Origin: Planctomycetota bacterium
Lineage (GTDB): Bacteria; Planctomycetota; UBA1135; GCA-002686595
Assembly: GCA_016220035.1 (NCBI GenBank)
Contig: JACRIO010000062.1
Coordinates: 1 to 36,802, forward strand
DNA length: 36,802 nt
Reading direction: 5' to 3'
A program made the translations under genes and the position numbers. This document shows, in pieces, positions 7,481 to 17,172 of this stretch. How positions within the stretch are numbered: position 1 is the stretch's first letter; each line of letters opens with the position of its first letter. A model generated the notes under the pieces. It saw nothing but the letters and a program-made list of their open reading frames with translations. It was not told the origin of the DNA and searched no databases.

Positions 7481-9082
7481 TCAGTACCCGAGCGCCTTCA
7501 AGTGCTCCGGTCGCTTGCTCGTCATCCCCATGCGCGCGTTCGCGGCCTGGGGCGAATTGAGCGCGAGCTGGCGCAATTCGCTCTGCCACGTCGCGCGGAA
7601 GTGGCCCTGCATCTCGAAGACGTTGTCCACTTCGAGCGTGTCCGCCGTCACGTCGTAGAGTTCCCAGCGCTCGATCCCGCTCGTGAACACGAGCTTGTAG
7701 CGCTCGTCGCGGCGGCAGAGGATCGAGTTCGGCGCTTCGGGCGGATGGATTTCCGCGAAGTGCGTGCGGTCGGATTGGGCGAGGAGCGACACGCCCTCCG
7801 CGCCGGGGAGCGAGCGCAGGCCCATCAGGTCGAGCGCCGTGGGCACGATGTCCATCTGCCGGAACGGCGCATGCTCGAGCTTCGAGAGCGCCTGGAATCC
7901 GCCGCATCCGCGCTGCGGCTTCACGATCAGCGGAACGCGCAGGACTTCGTCGTACAACCCCTGGCCGTGGCCGATGTATCCGTGCTCTCCGAGCGCCTCG
8001 CCGTGATCGGCCGTGAACACGATCAACGTGTTGTCGTAGACGCCGCGCTCACGCAGCCCCTTCACGAGCTCGCCCACGGCCGCGTCCACGGCTTCGACTT
8101 CGCCGCGGTAGCGGGAGCGCGCCTGAGCGACGTCCGGGACGTCGTGAATCCACGCATCGATCGTGCAGGCGACGGGTTCGCTCGTGGTGTTCTCCAGGGC
8201 GATCACGATCCGCTTCGCGGCCTCGTGAGCACGGCCCTTCGCGAAGCGTTCGGGAATACGTTCCTTCGGACCGTGGCAATCGAAGCGGAGCACTTCGATC
8301 GGCGCGTCGCACAGGAGCACGAGCTCGTGCACGCCCGGCCCCAGCTCGAGCTCGCGGCGCCACTGTCCCGATTCGCTGACGACGACCTGGTCGATGTCCT
8401 TGCCGTCGAGGCGGACGCGCGCGCGCGTCTCCGTTCCCGTCCTGGCTTCGTATGGCGCACGCGGCTCGGAGTACTGCGCGAACAGGAACCACGGCTGATC
8501 GGCGGGGAGCGCGTCGAGCTGCGCGAGGAGCCGCGCGTTCACCTCGGAGGCCGGCGCGATCTCGTGATCGCCCGTCGCGTAGGAGCCGAAGCCGCGCTCC
8601 AACCCCGTCGGTCCGTGCCTGTTCGCGTTCGGCGACGACAGGTCCTCGGCGCGCGGCGGCCACAAGCTCGCGAGGCTCACCGCGGCCGCCGTGGAATAGC
8701 CGCGGCTCTTCATCCACTCCGCGAGCAGCGTCACCTCGGGATCGATCGGCATGCCGTTGCCGATGACGCCGCTCTGGTGGGGGAGCCGCGCCGAGAAGAG
8801 CGCCACGTGCGCCGGTAGCGCGACCGGCGAGTGGCTGTAGCAGTGCGTGAAATGTTGCCCCTCCGCTTCGAGCGCTTGCAGGTGAGGAGTCGCGGGTGCG
8901 CCGAGTGAGCGGCTCAGCGCGTCGAAGCGCAAGCTGTCGACCGTGATCACGAGCAGGTTGGGACGCACTCCGCCGCCGAAGAGCGAGCACGACACCGGCA
9001 CGAGCGCGGCCGCGAGGACGAACCAGGAGAGGATGCGCACGAAGGGACTCCGCGGGGTGAGCGAGGGGAATCGGCTCTTCAT
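7481..9082 (-). CDS. Sulfatase-like (alkaline phosphatase superfamily) lipoprotein
   Basis: 533 aa from ATG 9082. A signal peptide (FVRILSWFVLAAALVPVSC) ends in a lipobox with C32, so it is probably a membrane-anchored exported lipoprotein. The sulfatase fold is shown by PNLLVITVDSLRFDAL (first metal Asp), TPHLQALEAEGQHFTHCYS, and FTADHGEALGEHGYIGHG (metal Asp/His pair). The usual formylglycine motif C/S-x-P-x-R is absent; the aligned segment reads S-P-V-A-L-P-A-H. That resembles sulfatase-like proteins with a LPSH-type motif, some of which are phospho-transferases or hydrolases. A central insertion of about 130 residues (RVRLDGKDIDQVVV to ACTIDAWIH) looks like a beta-rich carbohydrate-binding-type module. 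Substrate unknown. It is convergent with prfB and divergent from the UGQC thioredoxin gene. Confidence 0.88.
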   Translation of the reverse strand: MKSRFPSLTPRSPFVRILSWFVLAAALVPVSCSLFGGGVRPNLLVITVDSLRFDALSRSLGAPATPHLQALEAEGQHFTHCYSHSPVALPAHVALFSARLPHQSGVIGNGMPIDPEVTLLAEWMKSRGYSTAAAVSLASLWPPRAEDLSSPNANRHGPTGLERGFGSYATGDHEIAPASEVNARLLAQLDALPADQPWFLFAQYSEPRAPYEARTGTETRARVRLDGKDIDQVVVSESGQWRRELELGPGVHELVLLCDAPIEVLRFDCHGPKERIPERFAKGRAHEAAKRIVIALENTTSEPVACTIDAWIHDVPDVAQARSRYRGEVEAVDAAVGELVKGLRERGVYDNTLIVFTADHGEALGEHGYIGHGQGLYDEVLRVPLIVKPQRGCGGFQALSKLEHAPFRQMDIVPTALDLMGLRSLPGAEGVSLLAQSDRTHFAEIHPPEAPNSILCRRDERYKLVFTSGIERWELYDVTADTLEVDNVFEMQGHFRATWQSELRQLALNSPQAANARMGMTSKRPEHLKALGY

Positions 9083-9255
9083 CGGCCTCGGAGGGCGGGG
9101 TCTTGAGGGCGATGCCGAGAAGCAGGACGGCCGCGCGGTCCGGAAACGAGTCCTCGCCGCCTGCGAGCCGGCGGGAGGCTGCGTGGGACGGGACGCTAGG
9201 CCGGCGTCTGATCCGCGGGCAGAATGTCCGCCCACTTTTCCGGGAGCACGCACCC

Positions 9256-9663
9256 ATGACCGAGCGACAGAAGCACCCCCATTTCGACGATCGCGGAACG
9301 CTGCACTGGCACACGCGCTGGAAGGACGCGCTCGCCGAGGCGAAGGCCGCGAAGAAGCTCGTGTTCATCGAGTTCGGCCGCGAGTTGTGAGGCCAGTGCC
9401 GCTCCCTCGTGCAGGGAGTCGTTCCGCGTCCCGACGTCGCACCGCTCCTGCAGCAGCACTTCGTGGCGCTCGCAGCCGACTGCGACGACGCCGAGGACGA
9501 GGTGCTCCACCTCGCGGGCATGCTCGAGGACGCGCAGATGCTCCCGTTCGTGCTCTTCACCGGCCCCGACGGGCGGTTCCTCGAGGGCGCGTCGGGCGCG
9601 GTACAACCCGCGACGTTCGCGAAGACGCTGCAGCGTCTCGCGGACGCACGTCGACCCCAGTAA
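9256..9663 (+). CDS. Small thioredoxin-like selenoprotein (U-G-Q-C motif)
   Basis: A 135-aa cytoplasmic thioredoxin-fold protein without signal peptide, from ATG 9256 to TAA 9661-9663, with one in-frame TGA (9388-9390) read as selenocysteine 45. The context KKLVFIEFGREL-U45-G-Q-C48-RSLVQ is the classic beta-strand-then-CxxC site of thioredoxins with U in the nucleophile position. Downstream, AQMLPFVLFTGPDGRFLEG supplies the cis-Pro loop (LP) and the following strands. Both halves around the TGA keep one reading frame and family-like sequence, so readthrough rather than a pseudogene is the better explanation. The stop lies 22 nt before purH, so the two may be co-transcribed, although no metabolic link is evident. 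Exact substrate unknown. Automated callers would report two fragments. Confidence 0.88.
9388..9419 (+). promoter_or_regulatory. Sec UGA codon and putative bacterial SECIS hairpin 2
   Basis: TGA at 9388-9390. After 10 nt, GCTCCCT (9401-9407) pairs with AGGGAGT (9413-9419), seven pairs with one G-U, closing the loop CGTGC (9408-9412). The second loop base (9409) is G, 19 nt after the UGA. This fits the bacterial SECIS consensus and the geometry of the other two sites in the window. Confidence 0.82.
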
Positions 9664-9685
9664 TCCGCCAACGGAATCCACCACC

Positions 9686-11293
9686 ATGACCGGCCAGGTC
9701 CAACGCGCGCTGATCAGCGTCTCCGACAAGACGGGTATCGAGAACTTCGCTCGCGCGCTCTCGCAGATGGGCGTCGAGCTCCTCTCGACCGGCGGCACGT
9801 ATGCCGCCTTGAACAAGGCCGGCGTGCCCGTGCGCGAGGTCTCCGACTACACGGGCTTCCCCGAGATGATGGATGGGCGCGTGAAGACGCTGCACCCGAA
9901 GGTCCACGGCGGGATCCTCGCGCTGCGCGACGTCGCGACGCACACCGGAGCGATGAACGAGCACGGCATCCGTCCGATCGACCTCGTCGTCGTGAACCTC
10001 TATCCGTTCGAGGCCACCGTCGCGAAGTCGGGCGTCACGCGCGCCGAAGCGATCGAGAACATCGACATCGGCGGGCCGTCGATGGTGCGCTCCGCGGCGA
10101 AGAACCACCGCTTCGTCGGCATCGTCACCGACCCGAACGACTACGGGCGCGTGCTCGACGAGCTGCAGAAGCACGGCGGGGCGCTGTCGGACGGCTTCAA
10201 GCGCGAGCTCGCGGTCAAGGCCTACTCGCTCACCGCGCGCTACGACGCCGCGATCAGTCGTTGGCTCTTCGAACAGGAGAAGTGCGAAGGGCGCGCGAGC
10301 TCGCCGTTCCCCGAGACGTTCGTGCTCGCGGGCACGAAGATCGGCGGCGACCTTCGCTACGGCGAGAACCCGCACCAGAAGGCCGCGTGGTACGCATGCG
10401 GCGGCGTGAAGGAGCCGAGCCTCGGCACGGCGCGTTTCCTGAACGGGAAGACGCTCTCGTACAACAACCTCGTCGACCTCGACAGCGCGCTCGGGCTCGC
10501 CAAGGAGTTCGCGACCGCCGGCGGAGCTCCGTTCGTGTGCGTGTTGAAGCACAACAACCCGTGCGGCGCGTCGCAGGCCGACACGATCACGCGGGCGCTC
10601 GAGGAGGCGTGGAACGGCGACTCCGTCTCCGCGTTCGGCTCCGTGCTGGGCTTCACACGCGCGCTCGACCTGGCGTGCGCCGAGTTCCTCGTGTCCGGCA
10701 ATCGCTTCGTCGAGGCGATCGTCGCGCCGGGCTTCGACGACGACGCGTTGAAGCTGCTCACCGAGAAGCCGAAGTGGGGGAAGAGCGTGCGTCTGCTCGA
10801 GATCGGCGATTTCACCGCGGACAGCCGCGAGGCGCGCGACGTCGAGGTGAAGAAGCTCGTCGGCGGCTTCCTCGTGCAGGGCCGCGACCTGTTCGCGGCC
10901 GGCGAGGGGCATTGCAAGGTCGCGACGAAGCGCGCGCCGACGGAAGCGGAGCTCGCGGCGCTGCTCTTCGCGAACCGCGTGTGCAAGCACGTGAAGTCGA
11001 ACGCGATCGTGCTCGCTCGCGGAACGAAGCTCCTCGGCACTGGCGCGGGCCAGATGAGCCGTGTCGACAGCGTGCACCTCGCCGTGCGCAAGGCCGGCGG
11101 ATCCGCGAAGGACGCCGTGCTCGCGAGCGACGCCTTCTTTCCGTTCCCCGACGGCGTCGAGGCGGCGTTGGCGGCCGGAGTGACGGCCTTCCTCCAGCCC
11201 GGCGGCTCCGTGCGCGATGCCGAAATCGTCGCCGCGTGCGACGCGAAGGGCGCCGCGATGGTCTTCACGGGCACGCGGCACTTCCGTCACTGA
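9686..11293 (+). CDS. purH: Bifunctional AICAR formyltransferase / IMP cyclohydrolase
   Basis: A 535-aa enzyme catalysing the last two steps of IMP synthesis: formylation of AICAR by 10-formyl-THF, then ring closure. The N-terminal IMP cyclohydrolase domain (residues 1 to about 200) has ALISVSDKTGIENFARAL, LLSTGGTYAAL, GFPEMMDGRVKTLHPKVHGG and ENIDIGGPSMVRSAAKNH. The C-terminal transformylase domain has LRYGENPHQKAAWY, CVLKHNNPCGAS (catalytic Lys/His), the NRFVEAIVAPG segment, and near the end ASDAFFPFPDGVEAA and VFTGTRHFRH. Full length for the family; cytoplasmic. It starts 22 nt after the UGQC thioredoxin-like gene, and the frame is clean from ATG to TGA. Confidence 0.97.
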   Translation: MTGQVQRALISVSDKTGIENFARALSQMGVELLSTGGTYAALNKAGVPVREVSDYTGFPEMMDGRVKTLHPKVHGGILALRDVATHTGAMNEHGIRPIDLVVVNLYPFEATVAKSGVTRAEAIENIDIGGPSMVRSAAKNHRFVGIVTDPNDYGRVLDELQKHGGALSDGFKRELAVKAYSLTARYDAAISRWLFEQEKCEGRASSPFPETFVLAGTKIGGDLRYGENPHQKAAWYACGGVKEPSLGTARFLNGKTLSYNNLVDLDSALGLAKEFATAGGAPFVCVLKHNNPCGASQADTITRALEEAWNGDSVSAFGSVLGFTRALDLACAEFLVSGNRFVEAIVAPGFDDDALKLLTEKPKWGKSVRLLEIGDFTADSREARDVEVKKLVGGFLVQGRDLFAAGEGHCKVATKRAPTEAELAALLFANRVCKHVKSNAIVLARGTKLLGTGAGQMSRVDSVHLAVRKAGGSAKDAVLASDAFFPFPDGVEAALAAGVTAFLQPGGSVRDAEIVAACDAKGAAMVFTGTRHFRH

Positions 11294-11368
11294 TCGGACG
11301 CGCGTGCCGGTCGCAAGCGCTTCGTCCCGCCCGGCGACGAAGCCGAACCGTGCGAACCGCGGCGCCGT

Positions 11369-12562
11369 TCAGCGCTTCGCCGCCGCCGCCTGCGCCTGCA
11401 CGTCGTCGGCGCGCGGCTCGAGGTTCGCGAAACCGGCCTTGTCGAACCAGTCGTAGACGACGAGCATCGACGTCGCGAGGCCCATGTGCGGCACGACGGT
11501 CGGACGGATCGAGCCGTGCGTGTAGATCTTCGAGAAGATGCCGAGCAGCTCGTGCGTTTGCGCGTCGAAGATCCCGCCGCCCGAGTTCCCGATGTAGGTC
11601 GGCGCGCTGATCATCCAATACTGCGATCCGTCGACCGTGTGGTGCGTGTCCGCGACCTCGCCGAACGTCGGGATCGGGTCGTTGCCGAGCGGACAACCCA
11701 CGGCGTAGACCTGCTCGAAGACGCGCACTCGCTGGAGGTGCTCGCGCGGCGCGAGCTTCACGCCGCATTCGAAACGGCGCTTGGTGTTCAAGGTGAGCAA
11801 CGCGAGGTCGACTTCGGCGTCGTGCTGCAGGAGCGTCGCCGTCTCCGCGGTCGTCGTCTTGTCCTGCGCGTAGATCGTGACCGGCACGGGCTGCTTCAGG
11901 CTGTCGGGACCCGTCTGGATGTCGCGTACGACGTGCCACGCAGTTAGGAGCAGCGTGCGGTACTCGCCGGGGACGTCCGTTGCTTCGGACTGGAGCAGCA
12001 CGCCGCTTCCGACCGTCTCCTCGCCCATGAGCTGCACCGTCGGGCCGAGGAGCTCGCGCCACATGCGCTCCGTGTCGCGCGCGAGGTCGGCTTCGACGCG
12101 CTGTACCTCGGTGCGGGTGCCTTGCGCCAGGCCGAGCGCTTCCTGGGCGACCTGGTCGAGGTGCTGCACCCTTTGATCGACGGTCGTGCGGTACTCGGCG
12201 AGGCGTGCGTCGAGCGCGCGCGGTCCGATTTCATCGCGCGCCTTGTCCCACTCGGCGAGCTTGCGGTCCTGCTCGTGCAGCGCGCTCGAGGCCTCGCGCA
12301 GGTCCGTCGCGACGCGAACGAGGCGCTCGTCGAGTTCGCGCGTGCGCTCCGGAGTCGTTCGCAGCTTGTCGAGCTCGGCGAGCGCATGTGCGATCCGGAG
12401 ATCGTCGTCGGCGATCTGCTGGCGGAGCGCGGTGATCTCGCTCGGGTCGACGAGCGGCCGGTCCTCGAGCTGCGTGATGCGCGCGACGAGCCCGTCGTAC
12501 CCGACGACCGCGGCGCCGCCGACGGCGAGGGCGACCAACACGAGGATCCAACTGCGCTGCAT
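11369..12562 (-). CDS. Membrane-anchored coiled-coil trypsin-like serine protease
   Basis: 397 aa. Residues 4-21 (SWILVLVALAVGGAAVVG) are an N-terminal transmembrane anchor with no cleavage site. Residues 28-175 are charged heptad-like sequence, probably coiled coil. From about 178 there is an S1/HtrA-type chymotrypsin fold with the full triad: H210 in LLTAWHVV, D252 in AEVDLALL and S327 in YIGNSGGGIFD. No PDZ domain follows; the protein ends about 70 residues after the Ser with an Ala/Gln-rich tail. A DegP-like envelope quality-control role is plausible, but the missing PDZ and long coiled coil point to a different way of selecting substrates or forming oligomers. It is convergent with purH and downstream, on the same strand, of the HEAT/cyclophilin lipoprotein, so an envelope protein-folding pair is possible. 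Confidence 0.87.
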   Translation of the reverse strand: MQRSWILVLVALAVGGAAVVGYDGLVARITQLEDRPLVDPSEITALRQQIADDDLRIAHALAELDKLRTTPERTRELDERLVRVATDLREASSALHEQDRKLAEWDKARDEIGPRALDARLAEYRTTVDQRVQHLDQVAQEALGLAQGTRTEVQRVEADLARDTERMWRELLGPTVQLMGEETVGSGVLLQSEATDVPGEYRTLLLTAWHVVRDIQTGPDSLKQPVPVTIYAQDKTTTAETATLLQHDAEVDLALLTLNTKRRFECGVKLAPREHLQRVRVFEQVYAVGCPLGNDPIPTFGEVADTHHTVDGSQYWMISAPTYIGNSGGGIFDAQTHELLGIFSKIYTHGSIRPTVVPHMGLATSMLVVYDWFDKAGFANLEPRADDVQAQAAAAKR

Positions 12563-12687
12563 GCGACGAGTCCGTGGGCGTCCTTCCTCGGGGGGCGGGG
12601 GAGGACGGCTTCGGAGTTGTCGGCCACGCCCCGGGGCGAATGAAGCCGATCTCTACGAAACTCAGCGCTGTCGCGGGCGCGCGGGTG

Positions 12688-14994
12688 TCAGCGATCGGCG
12701 ATCGGCCCCAGCATCCGCACGCTCACGATTCGGTCGCCGACCTCGATCCGGTCGAGCACGTCGAAGCCCTCCACCAGCTGCCCGAACAGCGTGTAGCGGC
12801 CGTCCAGGTGCGGCGTCTCGCGGTGGCACACGAAGATCTGGCTCCCGCCGCTCTCGGGGTCGTCGTTGCGCGGCATGCCGAGCGCGCCGCGCACGAACTT
12901 GCGCGGGGTGAACTCCGCGCGCAACGCATCTCCGCGCCACGACGAGCCGCCGTTGCCGTCGCCGCGCCGATCGCCGCCCTGGATCACGAAGTCGGGGACG
13001 ACGCGGTGCCACGTCGTCCCGTCGTAGAAGCGATCGTGCACATGGCGCAGGAAGCTGTGGACGTGCACCGGCGTCTCGTCGCGGAAGAGCTCGAAGGTCA
13101 TCGCGCCCTTGTTCGTCTCGATGCGCACGCGCGGTCGTTCGTTCGCGTCGTAGTCGACGCCCGGGAGCGGGACGTTGCTCACCCGCTCGCTCTTCGCCGG
13201 CACCGCGAGCGGGAGCGGGCGGTCGGGCCACGTCGCCTTGTACGATTCACCCGCGCGACGCCGCACGTACGGGTTCGCGTGCGCGAGTCCCCGCGCGAAG
13301 AGCCGCATGCACTGCTCGCGCGTCGTCTGGTCGACCGAATCGTCCGTCTTGGCGCTCGCCGCGATCTTCGCGGCGTGATCGAGCACGTTGAACGCGATCT
13401 CGTCCGCGATGTCCCCGCGGCTCGACTCGAAACAGCGCGACAGCGGCGCGAGGTCGGCGGCGCTCGGATGCTCCTTCAGCGCCTCGAGCGCGGCGAGGCG
13501 GACGCCGTTGTCGTCGCTCGCGAGGAGTTCGACGAGCTTGCGCCGAGCGTCGCCGTGCTCCAGCGCGCCGAGGCTCTCGCACGCGGCCTCGACGACGCGC
13601 ACGTCGTCGTCCTTCGCGAGGCGCAGGAGCAGTGGGAGCGCGTACTCCTGCGACAGATGGCGCGCGGCCTGCGCGGCGGAGGCGCGCGCGAGCGGATCGC
13701 GGTCGGTCGCGCGCAGCTCGACCGAGGGCCGCACGGCGTCGCCCTCGAGCTTCGCGGCGCTCACGAAGGCCGCATTGCGCACGTTGGTCGACTCGAAGCG
13801 CAGCGCGCGCACCGTGAGCGACTCCTTGCCGCGTTCTTCCTTCTTCACGTTGCCCCACGCCTCGAACGCAAGCCGCTGCACGTGTGGCGAGGGGTGCGCG
13901 AGCGCCTTCTCGAGCTGCGCGGCCGTCTCCGCGTCGGGGTGAGCACCGAGCGCGCGCACCACTTCGCAGACGACGCGCTCGTCGACGTCTCCGAGCGCTC
14001 CGTGGAGGACGTGCTGGCTCGCCGCGTCGTACGGGAGCGCCGCGAGCCCCATCGCTCCGTAGGTGCGCAAGCGGACGTCGCTGGATCCGAGCGCCGCGAC
14101 GAAGACGTCGCGCGCTTCGGCGCACTTGCGACGCGCGAGCGTGAACACGGCGCGCCACGCCGTTTCGACGTCCAGGGCGACGGCTCCCGACGAGCTCGCG
14201 CCGCGCGTGGCGACGACGCGCGCTCCGCTCGGATCGGGAGCGTGGCCTCCGTTCGTGCCCTCGGTCTTCGCGACGGGGAGCGCGGATTCGGGTCGAGCTG
14301 CGTCGTGTGCTCGCGGGCTGCTCCCGAGCCCGCGCTCCGCGGCCGCGACGAGCGCGGCGTCGACGTCCGTCGCGTTGGGCGCGTCGTGCTTCCAACGCTG
14401 AGGCGCGAGCGCGGCTTCCTGGCGCACGCGATCGTCGGGATCCGCGAGCCGTTCCAGCACGCGGGCGGAGAGCGCCTGATCGTTCGGTCCGGAGGCTTCC
14501 GTCGCGAGCAGTCGCCCCGCGGCCTCGAGCATGCGCGCGCGCACGCCGGCGTCGCGATCGTCGAGGTCGCGCAGCGACGGCGCCTCCTTCGCGGTCGGAT
14601 CGCCGCGTTGCCCGAGCGCGAACGCCGCCGCGGCGCGCACGCGCGGCGAGTCGTCGCCCAGCGCGCGCGCGAGCGAACGCGTCACGCCGGCGCCGAACTC
14701 GGGAAACGGGAGCCGTCCGAGCGCGACGGCCGCGCGCTCGCGCACCGGCTCCGTGCCCTGCGTGAGCAACGCCTCGAGCAACCCGTCGCCGTCCGAACGC
14801 GCGTCCTCGTACCGCGCGATCGTGGCGAGCGGATCCTGTGTCGCGGCCGGAGCCGCGTTCGGGGCGACGAGTTGGTTCCCGCGCGACGCGCCGATGCCGG
14901 GGCCGCGAGAGGGCTCGAGTCCCGGACCGCTTCGACACGCGCCGAGCAGCGTGGACAGGACGACGAGGACGTGGAGCGAGCGCGGCGCGTGCAT
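12688..14994 (-). CDS. HEAT-repeat lipoprotein with C-terminal cyclophilin-type peptidyl-prolyl isomerase
   Basis: 768 aa from ATG 14994. The signal peptide MHAPRSLHVLVVLSTLLGAC ends in an LGAC lipobox (C20), so it is probably an exported lipoprotein. Residues about 75-590 are alpha-helical HEAT/PBS-lyase-like repeats, for example PRVRAAAAFALGQRGD, DDRVRQEAAL, VRLRTYGAMGLAALP, VRVVEAACESLGALE and GVRLAALEALKEHP. The last 165 residues form a cyclophilin domain: RIETNKGAMTFELF, TTWHRVVPDFVIQGGD, GALGMPRNDDPESGGSQIFVC and HLDGRYTLFGQLVEGFDVLDRI. These keep the catalytic Arg of FHRV.P.F.IQGGD (here WHRVVPDF) and the GSQ.F and H.DG..T.FG signatures. It probably isomerises prolyl bonds in exported proteins bound by the solenoid (inference). 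Confidence 0.9.
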   Translation of the reverse strand: MHAPRSLHVLVVLSTLLGACRSGPGLEPSRGPGIGASRGNQLVAPNAAPAATQDPLATIARYEDARSDGDGLLEALLTQGTEPVRERAAVALGRLPFPEFGAGVTRSLARALGDDSPRVRAAAAFALGQRGDPTAKEAPSLRDLDDRDAGVRARMLEAAGRLLATEASGPNDQALSARVLERLADPDDRVRQEAALAPQRWKHDAPNATDVDAALVAAAERGLGSSPRAHDAARPESALPVAKTEGTNGGHAPDPSGARVVATRGASSSGAVALDVETAWRAVFTLARRKCAEARDVFVAALGSSDVRLRTYGAMGLAALPYDAASQHVLHGALGDVDERVVCEVVRALGAHPDAETAAQLEKALAHPSPHVQRLAFEAWGNVKKEERGKESLTVRALRFESTNVRNAAFVSAAKLEGDAVRPSVELRATDRDPLARASAAQAARHLSQEYALPLLLRLAKDDDVRVVEAACESLGALEHGDARRKLVELLASDDNGVRLAALEALKEHPSAADLAPLSRCFESSRGDIADEIAFNVLDHAAKIAASAKTDDSVDQTTREQCMRLFARGLAHANPYVRRRAGESYKATWPDRPLPLAVPAKSERVSNVPLPGVDYDANERPRVRIETNKGAMTFELFRDETPVHVHSFLRHVHDRFYDGTTWHRVVPDFVIQGGDRRGDGNGGSSWRGDALRAEFTPRKFVRGALGMPRNDDPESGGSQIFVCHRETPHLDGRYTLFGQLVEGFDVLDRIEVGDRIVSVRMLGPIADR

Positions 14995-15068
14995 GCGTGA
15001 GCTCGGGACGCCGGGGTGTGCGGTCCGGTGCGCTCGCGCGCGTCGCGGCCTGCCAGCCGGGGCCGCGT

Positions 15069-15098
15069 TTGGTCCGCGCCCTGAGCGCGCATTACTAT
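15069..15098 (+). promoter_or_regulatory. Possible sigma70-like promoter upstream of ribBA
   Basis: TTGGTC (15069-15074) and TACTAT (15093-15098) are separated by 18 nt in the 259-bp divergent gap between the HEAT/cyclophilin gene and ribBA. Each hexamer keeps only three or four consensus bases. I saw no FMN-riboswitch core in this leader. Confidence 0.25.
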
Positions 15099-15253
15099 GG
15101 AGCCCCTCGGACGGACCCGCCAGCCGGCCGCGCACCGGTCGACCGGGTCCTCGAACCCGCGCCGGCGTGCGTTTCCGGCGCCGATCGCCGCCCACGCGTC
15201 GCCCCTCCGTGCCGGAGTCGCCTCCGCCGCTCCACCCCGCTTCGCCCGAACCG

Positions 15254-16504
<1,251 letters not shown>

Positions 16505-16568
16505 GCGCCTCCGGATCGGCGAGCGGCCCGGAAGAAAGCCCGCGGGCCGGCGTCGGAGGGGCCCGTCC

Positions 16569-17168
16569 ATGGAAGCGCGCGTGATGGAACCCCAACCGGC
16601 CGACGACCTCGACCTCGTCCAGGAGACCGTGGCGGGCACCCAGGCCTCCTTCGAGCTCCTGGTCGAGCGCTACCAGTCGCGCATGTTCGCGCTGGCGCGC
16701 CACTACACGAAGAACCCGGTCGAGATGGAGGATCTGGTGCAGGAGGCGTTCCTCAAGGCGTTCACCCGCCTCGACACGTTCCAGCACCAGTCGTCCTTCT
16801 ACACCTGGCTCTACCGCATCGCGACGAACACGATCCTCGACTGGATGAAGCGGCGCGGGCGCTCGCCCGTGACCTCGGTCGAGGATCCCGAGCTGATCGG
16901 CGAGCCGTCGCGGGTCAAGATCGCGGCGCCGGACGCCCAGATGGAGCGCAACGAGACGGCGCGCATCACGCACGAGGTGCTCGAGCACCTCCCCGACATC
17001 TTCCGCCAGGTCCTCGTCATGCGCGAGTTCGAGGAGATGGCGTACCAGGACATCGCCGAGACGCTCGGCATCTCGATCGGCACGGTCGAGTCGCGCCTCT
17101 TCCGCGCGCGCGCTCGCTTCAAGGACAAGCTGCTCCAGCTCCACCCGGAGTTCGGACAAGGGGAATGA
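16569..17168 (+). CDS. ECF (group 4) RNA polymerase sigma factor
   Basis: 199 aa. The start at ATG 16569 is supported by GGAGGGG (16555-16561) 7 nt upstream; an in-frame ATG at 16584 is the alternative. Sigma region 2 covers residues about 20-95 (FELLVERYQSRMFALARHYTKNPVEMEDLVQEAFLKAF, then TWLYRIATNTILDWMKRRGR). Region 4 covers about 135-190 (LEHLPDIFRQVLVMREFEEMAYQDIAETLGISIGTVESRLFRARARFKDKL), a clear helix-turn-helix. It directs RNA polymerase to a small regulon. The anti-sigma factor starts 4 nt after its stop, and the operon goes on into PilM/PilN- and PilO-like genes, suggesting an envelope signal linked to a pilus or secretion assembly platform (inference). A 65-bp gap separates it from ribBA. 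Confidence 0.95.
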   Translation: MEARVMEPQPADDLDLVQETVAGTQASFELLVERYQSRMFALARHYTKNPVEMEDLVQEAFLKAFTRLDTFQHQSSFYTWLYRIATNTILDWMKRRGRSPVTSVEDPELIGEPSRVKIAAPDAQMERNETARITHEVLEHLPDIFRQVLVMREFEEMAYQDIAETLGISIGTVESRLFRARARFKDKLLQLHPEFGQGE

Positions 17169-17172
17169 CGCC

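Noticed and set aside
14995-15253. FMN riboswitch ahead of ribBA.
   Set aside because: The conserved AGGGGC and CCxACCGGCGGT-type blocks are not found in this 259-bp leader.
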